Shown here: piece by piece, positions 1-7,269 of the stretch | Numbering within the stretch: the first letter of the stretch is position 1 | How the letters are laid out: each line of letters starts with the position of its first letter | NCBI GenBank assembly: GCA_964435775.1 | Contig: CAYTAP010000008.1 | Location: 1 to 51,212, forward strand | Length of the DNA: 51,212 nt | Direction of reading: 5' to 3' | From: CAYTAP01 sp964435775 | GTDB lineage: Bacteria > Planctomycetota > Phycisphaerae > Tepidisphaerales > Tepidisphaeraceae | Notes under the pieces: generated by a model | Databases searched by the model: none | Seen by the model: the letters and a program-made list of their open reading frames with translations, nothing else | Told to the model about the DNA's origin: nothing | Program-made: the position numbers and the translations under genes

Positions 1-2
1 CG

Positions 3-716
3 TCATTAACGAACCCGTTGCAGGCGCGAGGAGAGTCCGCACAGGAATGGTGGCGCGATCCTGATCGGCAACGGCTCTATGTCTATCTCCTCGGACGATG
101 CTTGAACAAGATCACCGGCGCTCACGGCCTCATGCTCGATAAGAGGCGGAACAGGTACTATTTCCTGGCAGATGCGCCCAATACTGAGCGGAAAGAGAAG
201 TACCGCCCGCTGAACATGGGATCTTCCGAACTGAGCGTGGTGTGGCAGCCAATCCAGAAAAGCCGAGGCCAACCGTACGGGTACTGGCTACATCGGGCGG
301 TCAGCTTCCGTTTCCATCTGGTAGGCGGACGTCAATGGATGTTGTCGCTCCGGCCGGAATTCCATGTCACCACTGACGGGCGCACAGACTACGAGGCCAC
401 CGAGGTGGGCGCTAAGGTCACACGGAAGAAGAGCCGGATGTACAACTACAACGTGCTGAGCGAGTTGAACTTCTGGCGGGACTTTATCGCGGGGGGCCGT
501 CCTCGGATCGTTATGAGCCTGGGAGATCAGCAGTTGGTGATCGGCACCACCCTAATCCAGACCCAGATCACCTGGCCGGGAGTGCCCGGCGATGAGCGCC
601 CGTTCAAGAACGTGTCCATACCAGAGGACCTGTTCTCGGTTACCGAGCTCGATGAATACGCGGAAGAAGAGTGCGACGAAGACATTGCTGAGGAGGATGA
701 TGATGCCGCACTCTAA
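3..716 (+). CDS. APAZ-domain partner of short Argonaute (5' partial)
   Basis: The frame is open to the window edge, so the start and any N-terminal effector domain lie outside; the first in-frame start-like codon is TTG at 18. The visible ~237 residues resemble the C-terminal half of APAZ domains in SIR2-, TIR- or nuclease-APAZ proteins. There is a stretch 'YWLHRAVSFRFHL', then 'WMLSLRPEFHVTTDG', then the 'KSRMYNYNVLSELNFWRDF' segment, matching the family pattern of a basic/asparagine helix ending in FW. The tail is very acidic (EEECDEDIAEEDDD). The gene overlaps the Argonaute gene by 14 nt, the usual arrangement for short pAgo operons, where this protein completes the guide/target channel and carries the toxic effector. 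Which effector is fused here cannot be seen. Family assignment is from pattern memory and the neighbour. Confidence 0.7.
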   Translation, partial: SLTNPLQARGESAQEWWRDPDRQRLYVYLLGRCLNKITGAHGLMLDKRRNRYYFLADAPNTERKEKYRPLNMGSSELSVVWQPIQKSRGQPYGYWLHRAVSFRFHLVGGRQWMLSLRPEFHVTTDGRTDYEATEVGAKVTRKKSRMYNYNVLSELNFWRDFIAGGRPRIVMSLGDQQLVIGTTLIQTQITWPGVPGDERPFKNVSIPEDLFSVTELDEYAEEECDEDIAEEDDDAAL

Positions 717-2151
717 CCGATCACATCGTCGTGGAAAGGGAGATCAGCAGTGGCGAGATCTCGTATTCAACTCCAAGTACCTCGGCGAGCCACAACTACT
801 CTTCGCTGACGGGGGTGAATGCGTGGACCCGCGACTTGGAATTAGCACATTTGGACCGGAATCATTGACGACCGATCGACACCCCGCGTCCATCCGGGTT
901 GGGCTGATTGGAACGGCCGATGACATTGACGCGACAAAGGAATGGCTGCGCCGCGTTTCCTATGGCCTTTCCATCAACGAAGATGAGCAGCCTTTTGCGG
1001 GCTTCCGCCCGGATCGCGGCTTCTTCAGTGAACTGCGCTTCTCGACGGACTGGGATGAAACGCTTTCTCGGTCAGAGCTAAAGGACTTGAAGTCGAAGGC
1101 GTCGGAACGAGAGGCCTTCGAGGCAACGCAGGGCCTGCTATGCGATAAGACACGTCTGGTCTGTGAGCGCGATACCCTGCCCAACGTACTCATTCTCGCG
1201 CTGCCCCAGGGCCTGGTCGATGGTGCGCGCGTGGCCAACTACTGGGAGGGTGGAAAGGGGCAGGTACATCGTGATCTGCGTCGGGCGTTCAAAGCCGTTG
1301 CGATGAGATTTGGTATCCCGACCCAAATCGTGCTTGGCAGAACGGTAAAAGGCGGCAGAGGAGTCGATCTGGAAGAGCGGCGGGCGTGGAACCTGTTCAC
1401 GGCTATGTACTTCAAGGCGGGCGGGGTGCCTTGGAAGCCCGTGGGTCTTACAGAGGGAACATGCTATATCGGAGTGAGTTTCTATCGGCCCCTGGGGACG
1501 CTATCAAGCACGCTGCGGACGAGCGTGGCGATGGCTTTCGACGAGAGTGGCGAGGGCCTCATCCTGAGAGGCCGGGAGTTTCAGTGGTGCGAGGACGACG
1601 GACCAAGTCCTCATTTGGATGCTGCCCAAGCTGAGGGGTTGTTGGCCGCGACGTTGGCACGCTACCGAGAAGAACGCAAGACGGCGCCCCGTCGTGTTGT
1701 CGTCCACAAGACAAGCGCGTTCTGGCCGCAGGAGCGGGAAGGGTTCGAGGCAGCGCTGGGCAAACAGGTCAACTCATTCGACTTGGTGTCCTTCATGCCA
1801 ACGTCACATACCCGACTGATCCGTCAGGGCCAGTATCCACCTTTGCGGGGGACATGGTTCAGCGCGGAGGATCTGGACTTCCTTTACACGACGGGTTACG
1901 TGCCCGACGTGGGCGGATACGCCCACGGCCATGTGCCCTCCCCGCTTCGGATTGCAGATCATGTCGGCGGGGATACCGCGCGCGAGAACCTGCTCCGCGA
2001 AATCCTGATACTCACGAAGATGAACTGGAATAGCGCGAATCTGGGCGGGCTTATGCCTATCACTCTCCGGTTTAGCAGGCTGGTAGGCGACGTCCTGCGG
2101 GAAATGCCAGAAGATGCTGGGCCGCGGCCTCAATTCAAGTTCTACGTTTGA
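703..2151 (+). CDS. Short prokaryotic Argonaute (MID-PIWI)
   Basis: The protein is ~482 aa, the usual size of short pAgo, which has MID and PIWI but no N or PAZ domain. ATGs occur at 697, 700 and 703; 703 is preferred because AGGAGG lies at 691-696. PIWI landmarks: 'YFKAGGVPWKPV' followed by 'CYIGVSFY' (residues ~254-261), 'VVVHK' (~332-336), 'RLIRQGQYPPLRGT', and the C-terminal 'ILILTKMNWNSANL' with 'PITLRFSRLVGDVL'. The first catalytic Asp of slicing PIWI domains is Ser in 'IGVSFY', as in other short pAgos, so it is predicted to be non-cleaving. In known systems such proteins use guide RNA to sense invader nucleic acid and activate the APAZ partner's effector, causing NAD loss or DNA degradation and abortive infection. 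Start is translationally coupled to the upstream gene. Confidence 0.9.
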   Translation: MPHSNRSHRRGKGDQQWRDLVFNSKYLGEPQLLFADGGECVDPRLGISTFGPESLTTDRHPASIRVGLIGTADDIDATKEWLRRVSYGLSINEDEQPFAGFRPDRGFFSELRFSTDWDETLSRSELKDLKSKASEREAFEATQGLLCDKTRLVCERDTLPNVLILALPQGLVDGARVANYWEGGKGQVHRDLRRAFKAVAMRFGIPTQIVLGRTVKGGRGVDLEERRAWNLFTAMYFKAGGVPWKPVGLTEGTCYIGVSFYRPLGTLSSTLRTSVAMAFDESGEGLILRGREFQWCEDDGPSPHLDAAQAEGLLAATLARYREERKTAPRRVVVHKTSAFWPQEREGFEAALGKQVNSFDLVSFMPTSHTRLIRQGQYPPLRGTWFSAEDLDFLYTTGYVPDVGGYAHGHVPSPLRIADHVGGDTARENLLREILILTKMNWNSANLGGLMPITLRFSRLVGDVLREMPEDAGPRPQFKFYV

Positions 2152-2209
2152 CGGCACCTGCTCTGACAGCGCTATGTCACACCCCGATTGTGGAAAAACG
2201 CAGCCTCGC

Positions 2210-2238
2210 TTGACAACCAAACATTTCCCGTACATGCT
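2210..2238 (+). promoter_or_regulatory. Possible sigma70 promoter for the ATPase-kinase-regulator operon
   Basis: A perfect -35 TTGACA lies at 2210-2215 in the gap after the Argonaute gene. The -10 is poor: CATGCT at 17-nt spacing or TACATG at 15 nt. Position suits a separate promoter for the genes starting at 2348. Confidence 0.25.
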
Positions 2239-2347
2239 GTGCCCAACTCATCCGTAGCAGGCCAAAGGAACATGGCCGTCGTGGTCGCAGGGGAAAGCGA
2301 CGCTTCGGTGTTTTCTTTGGCTCTTTTCGTTCGGGAAGGAAGTGGCT

Positions 2348-4282
2348 ATGGGTCGCGTGGCTCTGGCTCTGGGCCGCACAGCGGCAAGGCATCGTTCTCT
2401 CGGCACACCCAGCGGCTGTCAGCGGATTCGCTCGCTCCGCGTGGTCGGCGGGTTTCTCGCCGGCACCGAGTTCGGGTTCGCCGACGGTCTCAATTGCCTC
2501 ATTGGTGCTCGCGGCACGGGCAAGTCGTCGGTGCTGGAATTGATCCGCTATGCCCTTGATGCATTCTCCACCGTCTCTGACGGCGAACGTCATCGAATCG
2601 AGACGCTGGTGGAGGCCAACCTGAGCGACGGCACCATCGAACTGACGGTGGAGACGCGGGACGGCCTGGTTTACAAGGTCTCACGGCGACTGGGCGACGA
2701 CCCCGTGGTCCTCACGGAGGAAGGCGCTGCCACGGAGATCTGCTTGCGCGCTCCCGGCAGCGCCTTCCGCGCCGACATCTACAGCCAGAACCAGATCGAG
2801 CAAATCGCCGACCAGACCCTCTCCCAACTGTCGCTGATCGACAACTTCGAGCCTGCCCAGATCGCCCAGATCACCGCCGAGATTCGCACGCTCACCTCGC
2901 GCCTGGCAACCAACGCGACGGCGCTATTGCCGTTGCAGGACCAGATCGATGGCCTCAACAGCGAGATTGCCGGCCTGCCGGCCATCGAAGATAAGCTCAA
3001 AGCCCTTGGCCCCATCACCGGTGAGAACGCCGAGCAGATCACCAAGGCCCAGCACGCCAAGTCCCTGCGGCAGCGAGAGGGCCACACGCTCGATGGGTTG
3101 TGGCAGTTCCTCCGCGAGTACGACCAGGAGATCGAGACGCTCGAGGGCCAAGTTGCCAGCCGGACCACCCAGTGGGTTACGCGCGATCTCCTGGTCGGCC
3201 CCAATGGCAACACGATCGGCCAGGTCAAGCAGCTGATGCTGGACGGCGGCTCAGAGGTCGATGATCTGCTGCGCCAGGCCCGCTCTCGCCTGGGGCGAAT
3301 GCAGGGGGACCTGGGCGACAGCGGCACGGCACTACATGGCATCCACGCCGAGCAGGAGGCGGCGTACCAGGAATTGATCAAGCGAGATTCCGCCGTGCGC
3401 GGCCAGGCCACGGAGCGCTCGAACCTGGAGCGGATGAAGAACGACCTGCTGGTCAAGCAGCGGCAGCGCGACAGTGCGCTTGAAAAGCAGGCGAGCCTCC
3501 ACCGCGAACGCAATACGCTCCTCGTGAAGCTCTCGGAGCTGCGCGACAAGCGCTACACCATCCGCCGGGCCATCACCGAGCGGATCAACCGCGCCCTGAT
3601 GCCCACCATCCGCGTGTCCCTGGATCAATCGGGTTACATGGGCCAGTACCGCATGATGCTGGAAGATGGCCTGCGTGGGGCGCGCCTCAAGCACGGCATG
3701 ATTGCCCAGCGCATCGTCGACAGGGTGAACCCCGCTGACCTGGGTGTGCTGATCCGCAACGGCGACAGCGACGCTCTGGCCGAGCGCCTGAGCATCAGCC
3801 CTGACCAGGCCCGCAAGGTCGTCGACGCCCTCAAGAACCCCGAAACGCTCTTTGCCCTCGAGACGGTGGAGATGGCCGACCGGCCTCGGATCGAGCTCAA
3901 GGTCGGCGAGAAATATCGGGACTCGAGCTCCCTCTCCACCGGCCAGAAATGCACCACCATCCTTCCGATCCTGCTGCTCGACAGCGACACGCCACTCCTG
4001 GTGGATCAGCCGGAGGACAACCTGGACAACCGCTTCGTCTGTGAATCGGTCGTCGAGAGCATCCGTAAGGTGAAAACCCTCCGGCAACTGCTGTTCGTCA
4101 CCCACAATCCCAACATCCCCGTGCTGGCCGACGCCGAGCGGGTGTTCGTGCTGGAGTTTGATGGCACCCAGGGCACCAAAGTGGCCGAAGGTGACGTGGA
4201 CGATTGCCGCGACGCTATCGTCAACCTGCTCGAAGGCGGCGAGCAGGCCTTCAAGCGCCGCCAGGAAAGGTACGCCTGCTGA
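2348..4282 (+). CDS. SMC/Rad50-like coiled-coil AAA ATPase
   Basis: This is a 644-aa ABC-type (SMC/RecF/Rad50-like) ATPase. Walker A is GARGTGKSS (residues ~53-61), ABC signature LSTGQ (~529-533), Walker B LLVDQPED (~550-557), H-loop His ~586 in 'THNP'. The centre (~170-420) is rich in Leu/Glu/Arg/Gln and reads as coiled coil. The C-terminal 'DQPEDNLDNRF' style is typical of defence-associated ATPases such as those at the C-terminus of TrlF-like proteins. No fused nuclease, TOPRIM or PHP domain is visible, so it may act as a sensor or motor rather than a nuclease. AAGGA at 2336-2340 supports ATG 2348 over GTG 2342. Its stop codon overlaps the next start (TGATG at 4280-4284), implying coupled translation with the histidine kinase. 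Confidence 0.85.
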   Translation: MGRVALALGRTAARHRSLGTPSGCQRIRSLRVVGGFLAGTEFGFADGLNCLIGARGTGKSSVLELIRYALDAFSTVSDGERHRIETLVEANLSDGTIELTVETRDGLVYKVSRRLGDDPVVLTEEGAATEICLRAPGSAFRADIYSQNQIEQIADQTLSQLSLIDNFEPAQIAQITAEIRTLTSRLATNATALLPLQDQIDGLNSEIAGLPAIEDKLKALGPITGENAEQITKAQHAKSLRQREGHTLDGLWQFLREYDQEIETLEGQVASRTTQWVTRDLLVGPNGNTIGQVKQLMLDGGSEVDDLLRQARSRLGRMQGDLGDSGTALHGIHAEQEAAYQELIKRDSAVRGQATERSNLERMKNDLLVKQRQRDSALEKQASLHRERNTLLVKLSELRDKRYTIRRAITERINRALMPTIRVSLDQSGYMGQYRMMLEDGLRGARLKHGMIAQRIVDRVNPADLGVLIRNGDSDALAERLSISPDQARKVVDALKNPETLFALETVEMADRPRIELKVGEKYRDSSSLSTGQKCTTILPILLLDSDTPLLVDQPEDNLDNRFVCESVVESIRKVKTLRQLLFVTHNPNIPVLADAERVFVLEFDGTQGTKVAEGDVDDCRDAIVNLLEGGEQAFKRRQERYAC

Positions 4283-5433
4283 TGGCTTCGCTCGCCAGAC
4301 ATGTCGATCCTCCGTCCGTGGACTTGACCGAGGCGCTTGCGAAGTTACGCGCCAATCCGGATGCGATCCCGTGGCCAGAGCGTCGGCACATCGTCAAGCA
4401 GATCGCCGGTCCGCTGGCTGAGGGGATGGCCGGTGACCCGTTCCGGGCGCTGCTGCTGCTCATGGCTGACGATCCCAAGTGGGAGGTGCGATTTGACGTG
4501 GCCGAGGCAGTGGGCGCGATCCCCGATAATGACCTGGCAATTCTGGCCGAGAGATTCCTGAGCGACCCCCATGCCTATGTCCAGCGTGCCGCCAAACGCA
4601 GCATCGAGCGGCGTCGCAAGGCCGCCCGCGAGATTCAGAAGCGGAAACGCGGCGTGAACCTGGTGCTGGCGCTCTATCAGGAGCTGGAAGAGCAGCACGG
4701 CAAGGCGGCCGCCAATAAGGCGCGCCGCTTGGCAGAGCAGCTCTACGACACGCTGATCGCCGCCACGGTCCACGAGATGCGCAGTGTGTTGACGGCTCTG
4801 AAGGAAGACAACGCTCAGATCATCCAGCGGGATAGTGCCGGCCAGCTTGAGCCGGCGTTCCTACGCCGCAAGTCGCTCAAGATCGCCGATCGCTTGGCGT
4901 TCATGGAAAGGCTGCTGCTGGACATGCGCAACTACGCCCAGCCGGTGTCGGATGAGCGTGTCGCCGTCTCCGTGGCGGATCTGCTGACCGAGGCCCGAAG
5001 CATCGTCTCGGAGAACCTCAAGGCGCGAAGCACAAGTGCGCGGAAGGTGACGCTTAACGTGGCCGTCCCCGCCGACCTGACGGTGAAGGTATCGCGCGTT
5101 CATATCGTTACCGCCATCGTCAACGTGCTTAGGAACGCCTACGACTTCCTTCCCGCCGATGGCGAAGGGCCCGCGGGCCAAATCGACATTCAAGCCGGTG
5201 CGAAGGGAAAGCACGTTCACATTGTCATCCAGGACAGCGGTCAGGGCATCCCCGCCGCTGATCTGGAGGAGGTGCGCCAGTGCCTGCCCGGGCGCACGAG
5301 CCGCCGCAACGTCGGCACGGGCTTTGGGCTCTGTAACGCCCGACGCTTCGCCGAGGCCCACGCCGGCAAGTTGCTGATCGACAGCAAGGAGAACCACGGC
5401 ACGACCGTCACGCTGGTCCTGCCCATCGCATGA
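4282..5433 (+). CDS. HEAT-repeat sensor histidine kinase
   Basis: A 383-aa cytoplasmic kinase with no membrane segment. Residues ~30-110 form HEAT-like alpha-helical repeats ('DDPKWEVRFDVAEAVG', 'SDPHAYVQRAAKRSIE'). A basic helix (~110-125) links to a dimerisation/H-box with His164 in 'ATVHEMRSV'. The ATPase domain has an N-box at 281-290 (NVLRNAYDFL), G1 'DSGQGIP' (~318-324) and G2 'GTGFGL' (~345-350). It should autophosphorylate His164 and pass phosphate to the response regulator 18 nt downstream. The HEAT repeats replace a usual input domain and could bind the ATPase encoded just upstream, whose stop overlaps this start by one base. The start at 4282 is chosen on that overlap. Confidence 0.87.
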   Translation: MASLARHVDPPSVDLTEALAKLRANPDAIPWPERRHIVKQIAGPLAEGMAGDPFRALLLLMADDPKWEVRFDVAEAVGAIPDNDLAILAERFLSDPHAYVQRAAKRSIERRRKAAREIQKRKRGVNLVLALYQELEEQHGKAAANKARRLAEQLYDTLIAATVHEMRSVLTALKEDNAQIIQRDSAGQLEPAFLRRKSLKIADRLAFMERLLLDMRNYAQPVSDERVAVSVADLLTEARSIVSENLKARSTSARKVTLNVAVPADLTVKVSRVHIVTAIVNVLRNAYDFLPADGEGPAGQIDIQAGAKGKHVHIVIQDSGQGIPAADLEEVRQCLPGRTSRRNVGTGFGLCNARRFAEAHAGKLLIDSKENHGTTVTLVLPIA

Positions 5434-5451
5434 GATGTTTGAGGTGAGGTC

Positions 5452-6501
5452 ATGAAGTATCGCGCATTGGTGGTTGAAGATAGCAGCGACATTGCCGAGT
5501 CGGTGATCGACACGCTCGAGTCGCTCGGACACGAGCATGACTGGGCCAAGTCGCAGGAGGAGGCCCGGCAGAAGATGGGCGCCGGTGGATTTTCCTACGT
5601 GCTGCTGGACCTGCAAATCCCCGTGCGCTTCGGTCGCGGGCTGGCGTGCATCGAGTACGGTGAGCACCTCGCGAGGGAAATCCACCAGTGCCAGGCGATG
5701 CAGGGGGTGCCAATCATCGTCATGACCGCCTACGGCAAGGAGGGGTTTGAGATGGCCGCGCCCCTGTGCGAGCACGGGGTGGTGGACTTCATCAACAAGC
5801 CCTTCCCGCGCACCGGGCGCACGCTGGCGTCGGTCATCCAGGGCGCACTGGCGCGATCATCACGGAAACATCAGCCAGCGCCCCAGCGCCTTAAGCCGGA
5901 AAAGCCATTCGGGGGCGGGGAAATGGTGCTCTACCCCGACCGGGTGAAATTGTGCGGGGTGACGGTGGTCTCAAGCGGCAAGTCATCACGGATGTGGGCA
6001 ATTCTGGGCGCACTCTCCCAGCGCCTCGACGGCGGACGGTACAAGGCGTGGGATGGCAATGCGCTGGCGAAGTTGGTCGGCACCGATGGCGGGCAAGGCA
6101 GCGTCGCCGGGAGCGTGCGGGACTTCCGCCGCCATGTGGCCGAGGAACTCGGCCGCGAGCTTGGCCTGAAGGTCGAGCGCGATGATGTTATTGAGACCGC
6201 CAAGGCGGGATACCGGCTGAACGGGCGCATCGTCGTCAAAGACCTTCGACGCGCCCCGGCGCCCGCGACTGCTTCGTTGCCCATCGGTGATGAAGATGAT
6301 GATGCGGCGAGACGCCGCGAGCAAATCCTGTCGTTTTTGCGCGCCGGGGAGCGATTGCGCGTGCCGGGCATCGCCGAAAAGATCGGCTGCTCTTTTGCTA
6401 CGGCTAAGCGCGAGGTGGATGCGCTCAAGGCGGAGGGGCAGATCGAATTTGTCGGCCCGGCCAAAACCGGCCACTACCGTATCGCTGCAACATTCGGCTG
6501 A
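5452..6501 (+). CDS. Response regulator with REC, winged-helix and extra C-terminal HTH
   Basis: 349 aa. The receiver domain (~1-135) has the acidic pair Glu9/Asp10, phospho-acceptor Asp53 in 'LLDLQIP', Thr92 in 'MTAYG' and Lys116 in 'INKPF', so it is expected to be active. Residues ~150-245 look like an OmpR-type winged helix ending in 'IETAKAGYRLNG'. After an acidic linker (DEDDDAA), residues ~285-345 form a second DeoR/MarR-like HTH ('VPGIAEKIGCSFATAKREVDAL', wing 'GHYRIA'). Two DNA-binding modules on one receiver are unusual. GAGGTGAGG upstream supports ATG 5452. It is the natural partner of the HEAT kinase; the target promoter is unknown but could be that of this cluster. Confidence 0.85.
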   Translation: MKYRALVVEDSSDIAESVIDTLESLGHEHDWAKSQEEARQKMGAGGFSYVLLDLQIPVRFGRGLACIEYGEHLAREIHQCQAMQGVPIIVMTAYGKEGFEMAAPLCEHGVVDFINKPFPRTGRTLASVIQGALARSSRKHQPAPQRLKPEKPFGGGEMVLYPDRVKLCGVTVVSSGKSSRMWAILGALSQRLDGGRYKAWDGNALAKLVGTDGGQGSVAGSVRDFRRHVAEELGRELGLKVERDDVIETAKAGYRLNGRIVVKDLRRAPAPATASLPIGDEDDDAARRREQILSFLRAGERLRVPGIAEKIGCSFATAKREVDALKAEGQIEFVGPAKTGHYRIAATFG

Positions 6502-6851
6502 CTTCAAAGACGACCTGGCAGGTCCACATCGAGGGCGCTTGCGGCGAAATGGCCTTCGCCAAGGCCGCAGGGCTGTTCTGGTCGGGGTCGATCAACAGCT
6601 TCAAGGCCGGCGGCGACGTGGGCAACATCCAGGTGCGCACGCGCAGCCGGGACGATTACGACCTGATCGNNNNNNNNNNTGTGCTGGTGATCGGCAGAGC
6701 GCCGGAATACCGGGTGGTCGGCTGGATTCGCGGGGCCGACGCCAAGCGCCCGGAGTGGCGGAAGAACTACGGCAACAGGCCGGCGGCGTATTTCGTGCCG
6801 CAGGCGGCGCTGGCAAGCATCGAAACCCTCCAACAGGGTGTCAAACACTGA
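6501..6851 (+). CDS. 5'-truncated conserved hypothetical protein crossing an assembly gap
   Basis: Readable coding sequence runs from the end of the regulator gene ('TTWQVHIEGACGEMAFAKA', 'DVGNIQVRTRSRDDYDLI') through a 10-N gap to 'VVGWIRGADAKRPEW' and 'AAYFVPQAAL'. I recognise this as a conserved small protein of unknown function seen in phage-like and environmental genomes; members normally have an N-terminal section before 'HIEGA', missing here. The only ATG (6549) lies inside conserved sequence, and upstream the frame merges into the regulator gene without a usual start. So the 5' part was lost by rearrangement or misassembly. From family memory the gap hides roughly ten residues. Function unknown; ~110 aa visible. 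Confidence 0.5.
   Translation, partial: TSKTTWQVHIEGACGEMAFAKAAGLFWSGSINSFKAGGDVGNIQVRTRSRDDYDLIXXXXVLVIGRAPEYRVVGWIRGADAKRPEWRKNYGNRPAAYFVPQAALASIETLQQGVKH
6670..6679. other. Assembly gap (10 N)
   Basis: Ten ambiguous bases, a nominal scaffold gap of unknown true length, inside the truncated hypothetical gene. Sequence on both sides belongs to the same protein family, so the join is plausible. Confidence 0.98.
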
Positions 6852-7097
6852 CCAACAATTCAGTATGGAAAGATGCGACAAGCAGGGGGAGTTCTCGCGT
6901 ATGACGGCGGAGCAGGCATCCGCCTCGCCAGTCTTTCGGGCCGCACCTGCCAGTTGATCGAGGACCAGAATGGCTGACGGTAGCTTGAAAGGCGACAATG
7001 TGGAAGCCGAGATCGTGACATTGTACCGCTGCGACAGTTTGTGCAGAGGTATTGCCCGCAATGGAGATGCACCACCTTTCGACGAACTGCCAGCTTG

Positions 7098-7262
7098 TCA
7101 AAACCCTCGCAGGATATAACGACCAAGCCACACCATTACCAATAGCATTACGGGAATCGTTAACACACCAATAATCAGATAGGCAAGCGACCAGTACCTA
7201 TTTGATTGGTGTGTCCGCTCCTTCCGTCCATAATCCAAGAAGTTTCGCTGTTGTTTGTCCAT
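7098..7262 (-). CDS. 54-aa single-pass membrane protein
   Basis: The short frame begins with ATG at 7262, only 7 nt after the stop of the DUF6973 protein, with GTGAGG at suitable spacing as ribosome-binding site. The product has a charged, hydrophilic N-terminus (MDKQQRNFLDYGRKERTHQS) and then one long hydrophobic segment (about residues 24-47, 'WSLAYLIIGVLTIPVML' onward), ending 'GRYILRGF'. The N-terminus should be cytoplasmic or form a short amphipathic stretch. Function unknown. Its position directly behind a secreted protein with a toxin-like C-terminal domain makes an immunity or export-helper role possible, but nothing in the sequence proves it. Confidence 0.6.
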   Translation of the reverse strand: MDKQQRNFLDYGRKERTHQSNRYWSLAYLIIGVLTIPVMLLVMVWLGRYILRGF

Positions 7263-7269
7263 TCGGGCC

